64,000 nucleotides of DNA from Thermohalobaculum sp039816045 (GTDB lineage: Bacteria > Pseudomonadota > Alphaproteobacteria > Rhodobacterales > Rhodobacteraceae): contig JBCBYB010000001.1 of NCBI GenBank assembly GCA_039816045.1, positions 237,956 to 301,955 of the forward strand. The letters run 5' to 3'. Both the position numbers and the translations under genes were made by a program. Positions 25,637 to 33,922 of the stretch are shown in pieces (position 1 is the first letter of the stretch; each line of letters begins with the position of its first letter). The notes under the pieces are model-generated. The model worked only from the letters and a program-made list of their open reading frames with translations. It did no database searches and was not told the origin of the DNA.

Positions 25637-25876
25637 ATGGGCCTGAGCGTCTGGCAAATTCTGATCGTTGTGCTGCTGCTCGTGCTGCTGTTCGGGCGCG
25701 GCAAAATCTCCGAGCTCATGGGCGACATGGCCAAGGGCATCAAGAGCTTCAAGAAGGGTATGGCCGAGGATCCGGATGAGGATCCCAAGAAGGTCGCCAA
25801 GGGTGCGGACGAGCCGATCGACGTGACCCCGGCCGCGGCGCCGGAACCGGCCGAGCAGAAGAAGGACAGCGCCTGA
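25637..25876 (+). CDS. tatA: Sec-independent translocase subunit TatA
   Basis: A 79-residue component of the twin-arginine translocase that forms the pore. It has one N-terminal transmembrane helix (VWQILIVVLLLVLLFGRGKI), the FGRGKISELMGDMAKGIKSFKKG hinge and amphipathic helix, and an acidic/charged tail ending EQKKDSA. GGGAGA lies upstream of the ATG. It is first in tatA-tatB-tatC, with 13 bases to tatB. Confidence 0.96.
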   Translation: MGLSVWQILIVVLLLVLLFGRGKISELMGDMAKGIKSFKKGMAEDPDEDPKKVAKGADEPIDVTPAAAPEPAEQKKDSA

Positions 25877-25889
25877 GAGGGCCGCGCTG

Positions 25890-26315
25890 ATGCTCGACAT
25901 CGGCTGGCAGGAGCTGCTCGTCATCGGCGTCCTCGCGCTTCTGGTCGTGGGGCCGAAGGAGCTGCCGCAACTGTTGCGCACGGTCGGTCAGTGGGCCGGC
26001 AAGGCGCGCTCGGTGGCGCGTGAGTTCCAGCGCTCGATGGAGGATGCCGCCCGCGAGGCCGATGTCGCCGATTTCAAAGCGCTCAAAGATGCCAAGCGTG
26101 AGATCGAGAGTGTCGCCAAATTCGATTATGCCGAACAGGCAAAGCGCTCACAGTCGTTTATGAACGCGCCAGCGAAACCCGAGCCGAAAGCCGACACGGC
26201 AGCGCCGGCGCCCGCCGCTGAGACGCCCGCGCCTGCGCCAGAGGCCGCGACACCGGCTCCACCGCCCGCTCCGGCCGAGCCGCCTGAGACGCCACCGGCC
26301 GAGCGCAAGGCGTAA
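25890..26315 (+). CDS. tatB: Sec-independent translocase subunit TatB
   Basis: A 141-residue protein with the TatB signature: MLDIGWQELLVIGVLALLVV, the VGPKELPQLLRTVGQW hinge, then a long amphipathic helix (AREFQRSMEDAAREADVADF). The C-terminal 50 residues are a low-complexity Ala/Pro/Glu tail, common in alphaproteobacterial TatB. TatB with TatC recognises twin-arginine signal peptides. Three bases separate it from tatC. Confidence 0.95.
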   Translation: MLDIGWQELLVIGVLALLVVGPKELPQLLRTVGQWAGKARSVAREFQRSMEDAAREADVADFKALKDAKREIESVAKFDYAEQAKRSQSFMNAPAKPEPKADTAAPAPAAETPAPAPEAATPAPPPAPAEPPETPPAERKA

Positions 26316-26318
26316 CCC

Positions 26319-27113
26319 ATGACCGAGAAGCATATCGAGGACAGCGCCGCGCCGCTGATCGAACATCTGATCGAGCTGCGGGACCGGCTGGTGCGGGCGC
26401 TGATCGCGCTCGGCATCGCCTCGGCCATCTGCTTTTACTTCTGGCCGCAGATCTATGCGTTCCTCAGCTATCCGCTCCTGCGGGTCGATCCGGATGCGGT
26501 GATCCAGACGCTGAACCCCCAGGAGTTCTTCTTCACCATCATGGGGCTGTCGCTCTGGGGTGGGTTCTTCGTGAGCTTCCCGCTGATCGCCTATCAGCTT
26601 TGGCGGTTCGTGGCGCCGGGGCTCTACAGCAGCGAGCAGAACGCCTTCCTGCCGTTTCTGGTGGCGACGCCGTTTCTGTTCTTCTCGGGCGCGGCGCTGG
26701 CCTATTTCCTGGTGATCCCGCTGGCGCTCGACTTCCTGATCGGGTTTGCGGAGAGCGCGGCCAACCCCGAGACCGGCGTTGCGGTGACCAACACCAACCG
26801 CTTCTCGGAGTATATCGGCTTTATCAAGGTGATGCTGCTGGCCTTTGGCGCGAGCTTCCAGTTGCCGGTGCTGCTCACCCTGATGGGCCGGGCGGGGCTG
26901 CTGACGTCAGATGGGCTGGCGCGCGGGCGCAAATATGCGGTGGTGGGGATCGCGGCGATGGCGGCGCTCATCACGCCGCCGGATGTGATCAGCCAAGTGG
27001 CGCTCGGGGTGCCGGTCTACCTGCTCTATGAGATCTCCATCCTGCTCGTGCGCCGCTTCGAGAAGCGCCGGGAGGCTGAGGCCGAGGCAGCGGAGGCGGC
27101 CGAGGAGCTATGA
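26319..27113 (+). CDS. tatC: Sec-independent translocase subunit TatC
   Basis: A 264-residue six-helix membrane protein that binds twin-arginine signals. It has the N-terminal APLIEHLIELRDRLVRALIA motif and the FxxPL(L)-like and NPQEFFFTIMGLSLWGGFFVSFPLIAYQLWRFVAPGLY segments. The conserved Glu in the PEFFF-type loop is present as PQEFFF. The C-terminus is a charged, Glu/Ala-rich tail. Its stop overlaps the start of the following ATPase gene by four bases. Confidence 0.96.
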   Translation: MTEKHIEDSAAPLIEHLIELRDRLVRALIALGIASAICFYFWPQIYAFLSYPLLRVDPDAVIQTLNPQEFFFTIMGLSLWGGFFVSFPLIAYQLWRFVAPGLYSSEQNAFLPFLVATPFLFFSGAALAYFLVIPLALDFLIGFAESAANPETGVAVTNTNRFSEYIGFIKVMLLAFGASFQLPVLLTLMGRAGLLTSDGLARGRKYAVVGIAAMAALITPPDVISQVALGVPVYLLYEISILLVRRFEKRREAEAEAAEAAEEL

Positions 27114-27958
27114 CCGCAGAGGCCGATCTTCTGCGGCGCATTGCGGAAGCCTTGGAGCGGATCAGCCCTCCGCCGGAGCCGATGCCGGATTGGAGCACCG
27201 CCGAGGCCTTCATCTGGTCCACCGATCCCGATCGCCTGCAGCCCGTCTCCCGCGTCGCCCGTGTGCCGATCGAGCTCTTGGTGGGCATTGACCGGGCGCG
27301 CGACACGCTGCTTGAGAACACACGCCGGTTCGCCCAAGGGTTGGCTGCCAACAACGTGTTGCTCTGGGGCGCGCGGGGCATGGGCAAGAGCTCTCTCGTG
27401 AAGGCCGCCCATGCGGCGGCGAATGCCGAGACCGGGACGCTGCGGCTGATCGAGATCCACCGCGAGGATATCCCGACGATCCACCGGCTGCTGGAGCGGC
27501 TGGAGCATGCGCCCGGGCGGTTCCTGGTGTTTTGTGATGACCTCTCCTTCGACAAGGACGACCAGCACTACAAGAGCCTGAAGGCGGTGCTCGACGGCGG
27601 GGTCGCGGGGCGGCCGGAGAACGTGCTGTTCTATGCGACCTCGAACCGGCGCCATCTGATGCCGCGGGACATGATCGAGAACGAGCGCTCGACGGCGATC
27701 AACCCCTCCGAAGCGACCGAGGAGAAGGTCAGCCTGTCCGACCGCTTCGGGCTGTGGCTCGGTTTCCACCCCTGCGATCAGGCGGAGTTCCTGGCGATGA
27801 TCCGGGGGTATTGCGACGCCTTTGGGATCGAGATCGACGATGAGCGCCTGCGGGCCGAGGCGATCGAGTGGCGCCAGACCCGCGGGGCCATGTCGGGCCG
27901 TGTGGCCTGGCAGTTCGTGCAGGACCTGGCCGGCCGCGAAGGCGTTCGTGTGCCCTGA
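27110..27958 (+). CDS. DUF815-family AAA+ ATPase
   Basis: A 282-residue ATPase with Walker A GARGMGKSSLVKA near residue 88, Walker B FLVFCDDLSFD, and a sensor segment LFYATSNRRHLMPRDMIEN, followed by the family phrase EKVSLSDRFGLWLGFHPCDQ. These match DUF815 proteins, which are AAA+ ATPases of unknown role often encoded near tatABC in alphaproteobacteria. It overlaps tatC by four bases and ends the operon. The N-terminal 75 residues are a separate helical region. Confidence 0.92.
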   Translation: MTAEADLLRRIAEALERISPPPEPMPDWSTAEAFIWSTDPDRLQPVSRVARVPIELLVGIDRARDTLLENTRRFAQGLAANNVLLWGARGMGKSSLVKAAHAAANAETGTLRLIEIHREDIPTIHRLLERLEHAPGRFLVFCDDLSFDKDDQHYKSLKAVLDGGVAGRPENVLFYATSNRRHLMPRDMIENERSTAINPSEATEEKVSLSDRFGLWLGFHPCDQAEFLAMIRGYCDAFGIEIDDERLRAEAIEWRQTRGAMSGRVAWQFVQDLAGREGVRVP

Positions 27959-27964
27959 CGCGCC

Positions 27965-28387
27965 TCAGCCGGGCGCCCTATCGGCTTGCTTGACGGCGAA
28001 GCGGAACGTGATCCGGATAAAGAGCAGGTCCACGGCAGTCACCATGAGGGCGGAGGCGAGCGTTTTGCCTATGCCCATGGTCTGAAGCAGCTCAACGAGC
28101 TCAGCCGTTGTGCCATCGTCAGAAGCAGCCAGGAAGGGCAGCGAAAGACCGAGGCCGAGCACCATCGCGATCAGGCTCATGTAGAGCGCCGCGCGCCAGT
28201 AGAAGGGCCCCGTCTCGGGGCTTACAATCCTGTCGTCATGCTGATGCCCCGCATAGAACACGGCCGCGATGAGCGCGATGAAACCGCCTACGGTTCCGAT
28301 CCCGTCCCCCCCGGCCGCCCCGAGCAGGTTGACGATCAAGGTACCGATTGCATAGGCAACAGCGAAATCACGGCAGAGGGCGGCCAA
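27965..28387 (-). CDS. Small four-helix membrane protein (ABZJ_00895-like)
   Basis: A protein of about 140 residues with four hydrophobic segments (FAVAYAIGTLIVNLLGAA, VGGFIALIAAVFYAGHQH, AALYMSLIAMVLGLGLSL, and TLASALMVTAVDLLFIRITF). The AGHQH-type motif after the second helix recalls the ABZJ_00895 family of unknown function. There is no usable ATG: the frame runs back into the neighbouring nlpD-like gene, and TTG at 28387 with AGG upstream is the most plausible start, leaving 14 bases to that gene's stop. It may be the last gene of the surE-pcm-nlpD unit. Confidence 0.55.
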   Translation of the reverse strand: MAALCRDFAVAYAIGTLIVNLLGAAGGDGIGTVGGFIALIAAVFYAGHQHDDRIVSPETGPFYWRAALYMSLIAMVLGLGLSLPFLAASDDGTTAELVELLQTMGIGKTLASALMVTAVDLLFIRITFRFAVKQADRAPG

Positions 28388-28400
28388 GGACCCGAACCTG

Positions 28401-29654
28401 TCAGATATAGCGCATGGGATCGACGGAGGCCGCGCCCTCGCGCACCTCGAAATGCATGCGCGGGGCGACGCCGCCATCGGGCTGCGCAACCTCGCCGATC
28501 TGCTGACCGCGCTCGACGATGTCGCCCTTGGAGACCGTCACGCCGCTGATCCGGCCATAGACCGTGAGGAGCTCGCCCGGGTGGCGCAATAGCACGATGG
28601 TGCCGAGCCCGCCGAGCGCCTCGGAGACGAGCGCAACCTCACCCGCTTCGGCCGCGACGACCGGCGCGCCCGCGGGAGCGGCAAAATCCACCCCGTCGTT
28701 CTTCACGCCGCCCGCTCCTTCGCGGAAGCCGAGCGCCACTTCGCCCTGGACGGGCCGCTGGAGACGGGTTGTGGGGGCAGCCGCAGCGGGGGCGGGGGTC
28801 GCCGCGGCCACCTCACTGGTCGCCGGGTCGCTGTCGCTCGCGACCGGCAGCGCATCCGCAGGGGCTGGGGTGGGCACTGGAACCGGGTCGACCGAGGGGT
28901 CCGGCGCGCGGGCCACCACGGTCTCGTCCGGACGGCTTGTCTGGTACTGGCTGAGCTGCGGCGATTGCAGCGTCTCGGTCCCGCTTGGCTCAGGCGGCAG
29001 GGGATCGCCTGCGGACGGCGGCGCGGGCAGGGCAACGCCTTGGCCGGGGGTCTCCGTCTGCGGCGTCTCCGGCCCACCCGTGCGGTCGATGGCGCCTGCG
29101 ATCAACTCCGGGCTCCAGCCACTGTCGGCCGGCAGCGGTGCGGTGGCCGGATCGGCGGCGGCGATCTCCGTCCCGGTGGTTGTCGGCAAGCCGGCGCCAG
29201 AGGCGTCGAGCGGCTGCGACTCAATCCCGCTGACGGGCACCGCAGCCGGCGCAAGATCGGGAGCGGGGGCTGCGGTGGCCACATAGCCGCCAGGGCGCGG
29301 GGGCAGCACCAGCTCGTCGCCGGCGCGGAGCTGATGGGTGGGTGCGAGGCCGTTATACGCCCCAAGCTCGGAGGCCGAGAGCCCCACGCGGGAGGCCAGC
29401 GTCGAGACTGTGTCGCCCTCTTGCGCTCTTGCCGCGGCGTAGCCGTCATAGGCGACGATGCCCGCCCCATCGGGCAGCGGCCGCGCGGCTGGGGCCCGGC
29501 TGGCTGACGCGCTGCTTCCCCCCGACGGATCGGTGCCACGGATCTCGACCTCGGCATCGCCCGGGTCCTGGCGCCCCGCGCAGGCCGCGACCGCCAGCGA
29601 GATCGCTGCCATCATCGCGCCGCGCGCCACACGCCGTCCAAAGCTTGGTTTCAT
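28401..29654 (-). CDS. NlpD-like LysM lipoprotein with degenerate M23 domain
   Basis: A 417-residue outer-membrane lipoprotein. The lipobox is AVAAC at about residues 21-25. One LysM domain lies at about 79-118 (GDTVSTLASRVGLSASELGAYNGL), then a long Pro/Ala linker, then an M23/LytM fold (about 300-410). The metal ligands of active M23 enzymes are missing: HxxxD is replaced by NDGVD, and the final HxH is RMH (APRMHFEVR). In NlpD and EnvC such degenerate domains activate cell-separation amidases rather than cutting peptidoglycan, so the same is inferred here. It follows pcm and surE, the conserved cluster. Confidence 0.9.
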   Translation of the reverse strand: MKPSFGRRVARGAMMAAISLAVAACAGRQDPGDAEVEIRGTDPSGGSSASASRAPAARPLPDGAGIVAYDGYAAARAQEGDTVSTLASRVGLSASELGAYNGLAPTHQLRAGDELVLPPRPGGYVATAAPAPDLAPAAVPVSGIESQPLDASGAGLPTTTGTEIAAADPATAPLPADSGWSPELIAGAIDRTGGPETPQTETPGQGVALPAPPSAGDPLPPEPSGTETLQSPQLSQYQTSRPDETVVARAPDPSVDPVPVPTPAPADALPVASDSDPATSEVAAATPAPAAAAPTTRLQRPVQGEVALGFREGAGGVKNDGVDFAAPAGAPVVAAEAGEVALVSEALGGLGTIVLLRHPGELLTVYGRISGVTVSKGDIVERGQQIGEVAQPDGGVAPRMHFEVREGAASVDPMRYI

Positions 29655-29699
29655 GGTTCTGCCTCTTAGCCTCTAGCGCGGCCACAGCGGCACGCGCAT

Positions 29700-30359
29700 C
29701 TAGCGCTCGGCGTCCTCGGGCAGGCCCTGGATCAGAGGGACAAAAAGAACCTCTCCCAGCTCGGTATAGCTTAGCCCGTCGGCGCTCTTCTCAATCTTTA
29801 TCAACTGCTGCACGTCGTGGGATTGTCCCACTGGAAGCACCATTATGCCACCGACGCGCAGCTGTTCCAACAGCAGCGGCGGCGTGTCATCGGCTGCGGC
29901 CGTCACCAAGATGCGATCAAAGGGCGCCTGTTCGGGCCAGCCGAGGGTTCCGTCGCCGATGCGGATCGTGACATTGCCAAGCCCGAGCGCCTCGATCCGG
30001 GTGCGTGCCGTGAGCGCGAGCGGCCGGTGACGCTCGACCGCATAGACCCGGCGCGCCAGCCGGGAGAGCACCGCCGCCTGGTAGCCCGAGCCCGCGCCGA
30101 CCTCCAGCACCTTGCAGCGCGGGGTGACCTCGAGCGCCTGGGTCATCAGGCCGACCACGGTCGGTTGAGAGATCGTCTGCCCGCAGGAGATCGGCAGCGG
30201 CGTGTTGTCGTAGGCCATGCCGTCGAAGGGCTTTTCTACAAAGGCTTCGCGCGGGGTGCGTTCGATCGCCGAGAGCACGGCCTTGTCGGTCACGCCGCCG
30301 CTGCGCAGCGTGAAGATCAGCCGCATCAGCGTCTCGGCCCGGTCCCCGGCCTCTGCCAT
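29700..30359 (-). CDS. pcm: Protein-L-isoaspartate O-methyltransferase
   Basis: Pcm repairs isoaspartyl damage in proteins using S-adenosylmethionine. The 219-residue protein starts MAEAGDRAETLM at ATG 30359, with GGGGGAGA upstream. It has the SAM motif I VLEVGAGSGYQAAVLSRL, the substrate segment DNTPLPISCGQTISQPTVVGLM and the late GGIMVLPVGQ. The frame is open further upstream but that part has no family similarity. It lies between surE and the nlpD-like gene in the usual order. Confidence 0.95.
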   Translation of the reverse strand: MAEAGDRAETLMRLIFTLRSGGVTDKAVLSAIERTPREAFVEKPFDGMAYDNTPLPISCGQTISQPTVVGLMTQALEVTPRCKVLEVGAGSGYQAAVLSRLARRVYAVERHRPLALTARTRIEALGLGNVTIRIGDGTLGWPEQAPFDRILVTAAADDTPPLLLEQLRVGGIMVLPVGQSHDVQQLIKIEKSADGLSYTELGEVLFVPLIQGLPEDAER

Positions 30360-30477
30360 CGCGTCTCCCCCGAACACACGCGCCCCCGCGCGAAGAACCC
30401 TAGCCGAGCCCGTGCCGGGTGTCAGCCCGCGCGGTGGGGAATTGCCGGGTCCGTTGCGCGCGGGATTCACTCATGGC

Positions 30478-31251
30478 TCAGCCGAGGGCCGCCCGCGCCT
30501 GATCGAGCAGCGCCGTGGCGGTGAGATCCGTGCCGAGCGGGGTGATGGTAACCCATCCCTCGATCAGCATCCGCGCATCGGTGCCGTCCGGGGCGGAGGC
30601 GTTGCTGGTGCGGTGGCGATAGAATTGGTACTCGCGGCCGTTCGGGGCGGTGTGGGCGACGAGATCGAAGGTGCCCTCGGCGCGCAGCCCTTGGGGGCAG
30701 ACGGTCATGCCTTTGACGGCGTCGGGCGCGACCGCTGGGAAGTTCACGTTGTAAAAGATCCCCCGCGGGCACGGCATGGCCAGCACACGCCGCACGGCCT
30801 CGGCCCCGAGCGTGCGGGAGCTGGCCCAGAGGTCGTCGAGCGCGTCCGGCCCGCGGCGGTAGAACTGGCTGAGTGCTATGGCGCGGATGCCGGCAAAGGC
30901 CCCCTCCATCGCGCCGCCGACCGTGCCGGAATAGAGCGTGTCCTCGGCGACGTTATGGCCGCGGTTGACGCCCGAAAGGATCAGGTCCGGCGGGCTGTCG
31001 GCCAGGATGCGGTGGATCCCGGCGAGGGTGCAATCGGCCGGGAACCCGTCGATGCAATAGCGCCTGGGGCCCATCTCGGTGATCCGCAGCGGGCTGGTGT
31101 AGGAGATCGCATGGGAGACGCCGGAGCGCTCGGTCTCCGGCGCGATCACCCAAATTTCCGCGTCCGGTCCGCCGATCTCTGCGGCGATGTCCTCGGCAAC
31201 GCTCAGCCCTGGGGCCGTGATGCCGTCGTCATTGGTGATGAGAATGCGCAT
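30478..31251 (-). CDS. surE: 5'/3'-nucleotidase SurE
   Basis: SurE dephosphorylates nucleoside monophosphates in stationary phase. The 257-residue protein opens MRILITNDDGITAPGL with the metal-binding NDD at residues 7-9, followed by APETERSGVSHAISYTSPLRI, the SGVNRGHNVAEDTLYSGTVGGAMEG core and the NVNFP motif. Its ATG is at 31251. It heads the surE-pcm-nlpD unit, with 119 bases from its stop to the pcm start. Confidence 0.96.
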   Translation of the reverse strand: MRILITNDDGITAPGLSVAEDIAAEIGGPDAEIWVIAPETERSGVSHAISYTSPLRITEMGPRRYCIDGFPADCTLAGIHRILADSPPDLILSGVNRGHNVAEDTLYSGTVGGAMEGAFAGIRAIALSQFYRRGPDALDDLWASSRTLGAEAVRRVLAMPCPRGIFYNVNFPAVAPDAVKGMTVCPQGLRAEGTFDLVAHTAPNGREYQFYRHRTSNASAPDGTDARMLIEGWVTITPLGTDLTATALLDQARAALG

Positions 31252-31379
31252 GGGTCCCCCGCTTCGCCGCCATGCGCGTTGTAGGGGGCAACGAAGCGCC
31301 GGTCCAGCGCGACGCGCGCCGGTGCAGAGAGCGCCCCTTGGCCGCGCGGTGCGAAGACCGGTTGCGCGAGCGACCAAAT

Positions 31380-31395
31380 CCCGGAATTATCCGGG
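31380..31395. promoter_or_regulatory. Perfect palindrome between surE and the next gene
   Basis: CCCGGA-ATTA-TCCGGG in the 182-base divergent gap, 38 bases before the start of the rightward gene. Possible operator or leader hairpin; no assigned regulator. Confidence 0.3.
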
Positions 31396-31433
31396 CATTG
31401 CAGCACCCATGTTTCTAACGACAGGCGAGCCCC

Positions 31434-32585
31434 ATGATCTCAATCGCACGTGCCTTGACCACCGGTGTGCTGCTCACCCTCGGCACCCAGAGCCTGGCCG
31501 ACACCGAGCATCCGCCGGAGCTCTACTCGGTGGCGATCGACGGGGCCGCCGTCGAGATCGGGGGCGCGTACAGGGCCCCCGAGGCCCTGGTGCGGGTTGA
31601 CCGCCCCTGCCGCGCCGTGACCCTCGCGCTCCACAGCGCGGAGCCTGTGCGCTGGCTGGTCGAGGCGACAGAGCACACGTCGATAGCGCGGATTGTGCTG
31701 ACAGGCCCTGAGGCAAAGCGCTCGGAGGTTTGGCTCGGCGGCGAGCCTTTCGAGGGGGCAGAGATCGACGACGCGCTCTTTATTGTCCGGCGGGCCGAGG
31801 GCCCCGGGGTTCGCCGCATGGCGCGGACCCTGCCGAAGGCGCTCGGTTTCGACCGTCTGAGCGGGCATGCGGTCGACAACACTCCGCCGAAGGAGGGCAT
31901 CGTGCTCGACCGCCCGCCGCTCCCGCCCGTGCTTTCGGGCGAAAGCGGGATCGAAGACGACATCAAATCCTGCCTTCTGCCGGCATCTCTGCGGCGGTTC
32001 ATGACCGATGAGCCGGTGACATCCTGGCGCGAGCCCAGGCTCTCGCGAGACGGCTTCCACCTAACTCAGCCGGACGGGTCCGAGGTCACCTATCCGGTCA
32101 CGCTCGACGTGCCGCCGATCGGCTGGCCGACGGGGGCCGCCTATGACCCCGAGCTCAGACGGTTCTACGGGATAAGCGTGGGCGGGGGTTGCGACTGTCT
32201 CTACCAGTACGATATCGAGCGGGACGCGTGGTCGGTGCTCGAAAGCCTGGGTTCGACCGCATGGGGCATGATCCTCGATCGCGCCAGCAATCGCCTGATT
32301 ATCGGGAACCGCCACAGGGGCGAGCGGATTAGCGTTTTCGGCTTCGCTACGGGGCTGACGCGCATCGCCGTCGATCTGCCCGAGGTCCAACACATGTTTT
32401 GGGGTCCCTATGATGCGCACTATATCAGCCCATTGGCGGTGGAGGGCAACATCCTCCTTGTTGCCGTGGTGCACGTAGCTGCTTCCTCGCATCATCGGCC
32501 AGCGCTGTTCTATGTGGTGGATCTCGGGACCGCGGAGGCGGATCTGGTCGGCTATCACCCGCTTGAAAGCGCAGCCGAGAGATAG
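31434..32585 (+). CDS. Secreted protein of unknown function
   Basis: A 383-residue protein with a signal peptide (MISIARALTTGVLLTLGTQS, cleaved after LA, near residue 22). The mature part has two zones: an N-terminal beta-rich region up to about 150 with VDRPCRAVTLALHSAEPVRW, and a C-terminal half of repeated strand pairs (GAAYDPELRRFYGISV, GMILDRASNRLIIGNRH, SPLAVEGNILLVAVVH) suggesting a beta-propeller. Two close cysteines in GGGCDCLYQYD could bind a metal or form a disulfide. The 3' end overlaps the convergent acetyltransferase gene by 31 bases. No family recognised. Confidence 0.75.
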   Translation: MISIARALTTGVLLTLGTQSLADTEHPPELYSVAIDGAAVEIGGAYRAPEALVRVDRPCRAVTLALHSAEPVRWLVEATEHTSIARIVLTGPEAKRSEVWLGGEPFEGAEIDDALFIVRRAEGPGVRRMARTLPKALGFDRLSGHAVDNTPPKEGIVLDRPPLPPVLSGESGIEDDIKSCLLPASLRRFMTDEPVTSWREPRLSRDGFHLTQPDGSEVTYPVTLDVPPIGWPTGAAYDPELRRFYGISVGGGCDCLYQYDIERDAWSVLESLGSTAWGMILDRASNRLIIGNRHRGERISVFGFATGLTRIAVDLPEVQHMFWGPYDAHYISPLAVEGNILLVAVVHVAASSHHRPALFYVVDLGTAEADLVGYHPLESAAER

Positions 32586-33319
32586 CCGGCGGCGAAGGCG
32601 ACTGTCGCGCGGGCCGGGACGAGGGCGCAGTCGGCCGCACCCACCTGTCCCGTGCGCCCGGTGCCCGAGGCGAGCAGTGCTGCCCCGATGGCCGGGAAGT
32701 GCACGCCCAGATCGTCGCCCACATCCGGCGCCATCAGCGCGCCCTCGCCCTGCGGCACGATCCGGGTTTTGCGCCGACCGTTGGGCACCAGCCCTTCGGC
32801 ATGGTGCAGCAGCGAGAGCCTGTTGAACCCGACGCCGAGCAGCAGCATTTGCGCGTCCATCTCGGTCATCCGCGCAAAGGGCGAGGCCACCCCGGTCGCC
32901 CAGGCGACGGGATGCGGCTCCAGGACCTCCGCAGCCCTCGGCCCGGTCGCAATGACGGAGGTTGTCGGGTGTGCGCTCCGCTGTGTGCCGGGACGCGTGC
33001 GCAACGCCTCCGGGATCGCCCCCATCTCGGAGCGGGCATTGGCGGGATCGGTGGGGAAGGTCTCCCGCGCCTTCTCGATCAGCGCGTGCGGGGCGCTCTC
33101 GACGATCCCCTCGACACAGACGGCAACCTCGAGGAAGGCCGGCATCACCAGCGTGCCCTCGGGCCCGATCGCCGCCAACAAGGCGTCCACGACCGTCTCT
33201 GCCCCACCCTCGACAGGGCCGAGCGCTGAGAGCGAGGCATGCACCATAAGCACACCGCCAGGGACCACGCCCAGGCGCCGCAGATCCCCTGCGATCGCGT
33301 CGGCGGAGAGCGCGCTCAT
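32555..33319 (-). CDS. AAC(3)-family N-acetyltransferase
   Basis: A 254-residue protein of the aminoglycoside 3-N-acetyltransferase/YokD fold: LMVHASLSALGPVEGGAETVVDALLAAIGPEGTLVMPAF at the N-terminus, then RSAHPTTSVIATGPRA with the conserved His-Pro, and the LLLGVGFNRLSLLHHAE segment. These enzymes use acetyl-CoA; chromosomal members need not confer drug resistance, so resistance is not claimed. The ATG at 33319 overlaps the stop of the LysE-type gene, so the two are coupled. Confidence 0.87.
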   Translation of the reverse strand: MSALSADAIAGDLRRLGVVPGGVLMVHASLSALGPVEGGAETVVDALLAAIGPEGTLVMPAFLEVAVCVEGIVESAPHALIEKARETFPTDPANARSEMGAIPEALRTRPGTQRSAHPTTSVIATGPRAAEVLEPHPVAWATGVASPFARMTEMDAQMLLLGVGFNRLSLLHHAEGLVPNGRRKTRIVPQGEGALMAPDVGDDLGVHFPAIGAALLASGTGRTGQVGAADCALVPARATVAFAAGYLSAALSSG

Positions 33320-33918
33320 CGCTCCACCAACAGGCGCAGGCCGAGCGCGCCCAGCACCGCCGCCGTGATCCGGTCGAGCGTGGCTTTCGCCGCCAGATAG
33401 CGGCGGCTGACCGCCTCGGAGCCGAGCAGCACCGCGAGCCCGCCATAGAACAGCATCTCGACGACGAAGTGGTTCACCACCACCACCGCGGTCTCTGCAA
33501 CGCCGAGGCCGCGCGGAAAGATCACCACCAGCACCGCCGCCGAGAACAGCACCGATTTGGGGTTGGCGAGGTTGGCGAGCACACCGCCGCGGAAGGCGCG
33601 CCGCCCGACCGAGCCCGCCTCGGGCAGGGGATCGCGCGCGCCCGTCCAGGTCTTCCACGCGATCCAGAGAAGATAGAGCGCGCCCGCCGTCTTCACCGCC
33701 GCATAGGCCCAGGGCACCAGCCGGAACAGGCTCTCGAGCCCGAGCAGCGCCGTCAGGGTCCAGATCGCGGCCATCAGGCCCAGCCCGCAGCCCGTGGCGA
33801 CCCCGGCGAGGCGGCCCTCCACCAGGGTCGTCCGGATCGCGATGAGGAGCGCGGGGCCAGGGCTCACCAGCGCCGCCAGCAGCGCGAGGTTGAACGCCAG
33901 GATATGCTCCGCGCCCAT
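33316..33918 (-). CDS. LysE/RhtB-family amino-acid exporter
   Basis: A 200-residue membrane protein with about six helices. The N-terminal phrase HILAFNLALLAALVSPGPALLIAIRTTLVEGRLAGVATGCGLGLM contains the family SPGP motif, and the middle FRGGVLANLANPKSVLFSAAVLV contains the NPK motif of RhtB transporters. Such proteins export amino acids such as homoserine or threonine; the substrate here is unknown. It is four bases from the serS stop on the same strand. Confidence 0.9.
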   Translation of the reverse strand: MGAEHILAFNLALLAALVSPGPALLIAIRTTLVEGRLAGVATGCGLGLMAAIWTLTALLGLESLFRLVPWAYAAVKTAGALYLLWIAWKTWTGARDPLPEAGSVGRRAFRGGVLANLANPKSVLFSAAVLVVIFPRGLGVAETAVVVVNHFVVEMLFYGGLAVLLGSEAVSRRYLAAKATLDRITAAVLGALGLRLLVER

Positions 33919-33922
33919 CGTT

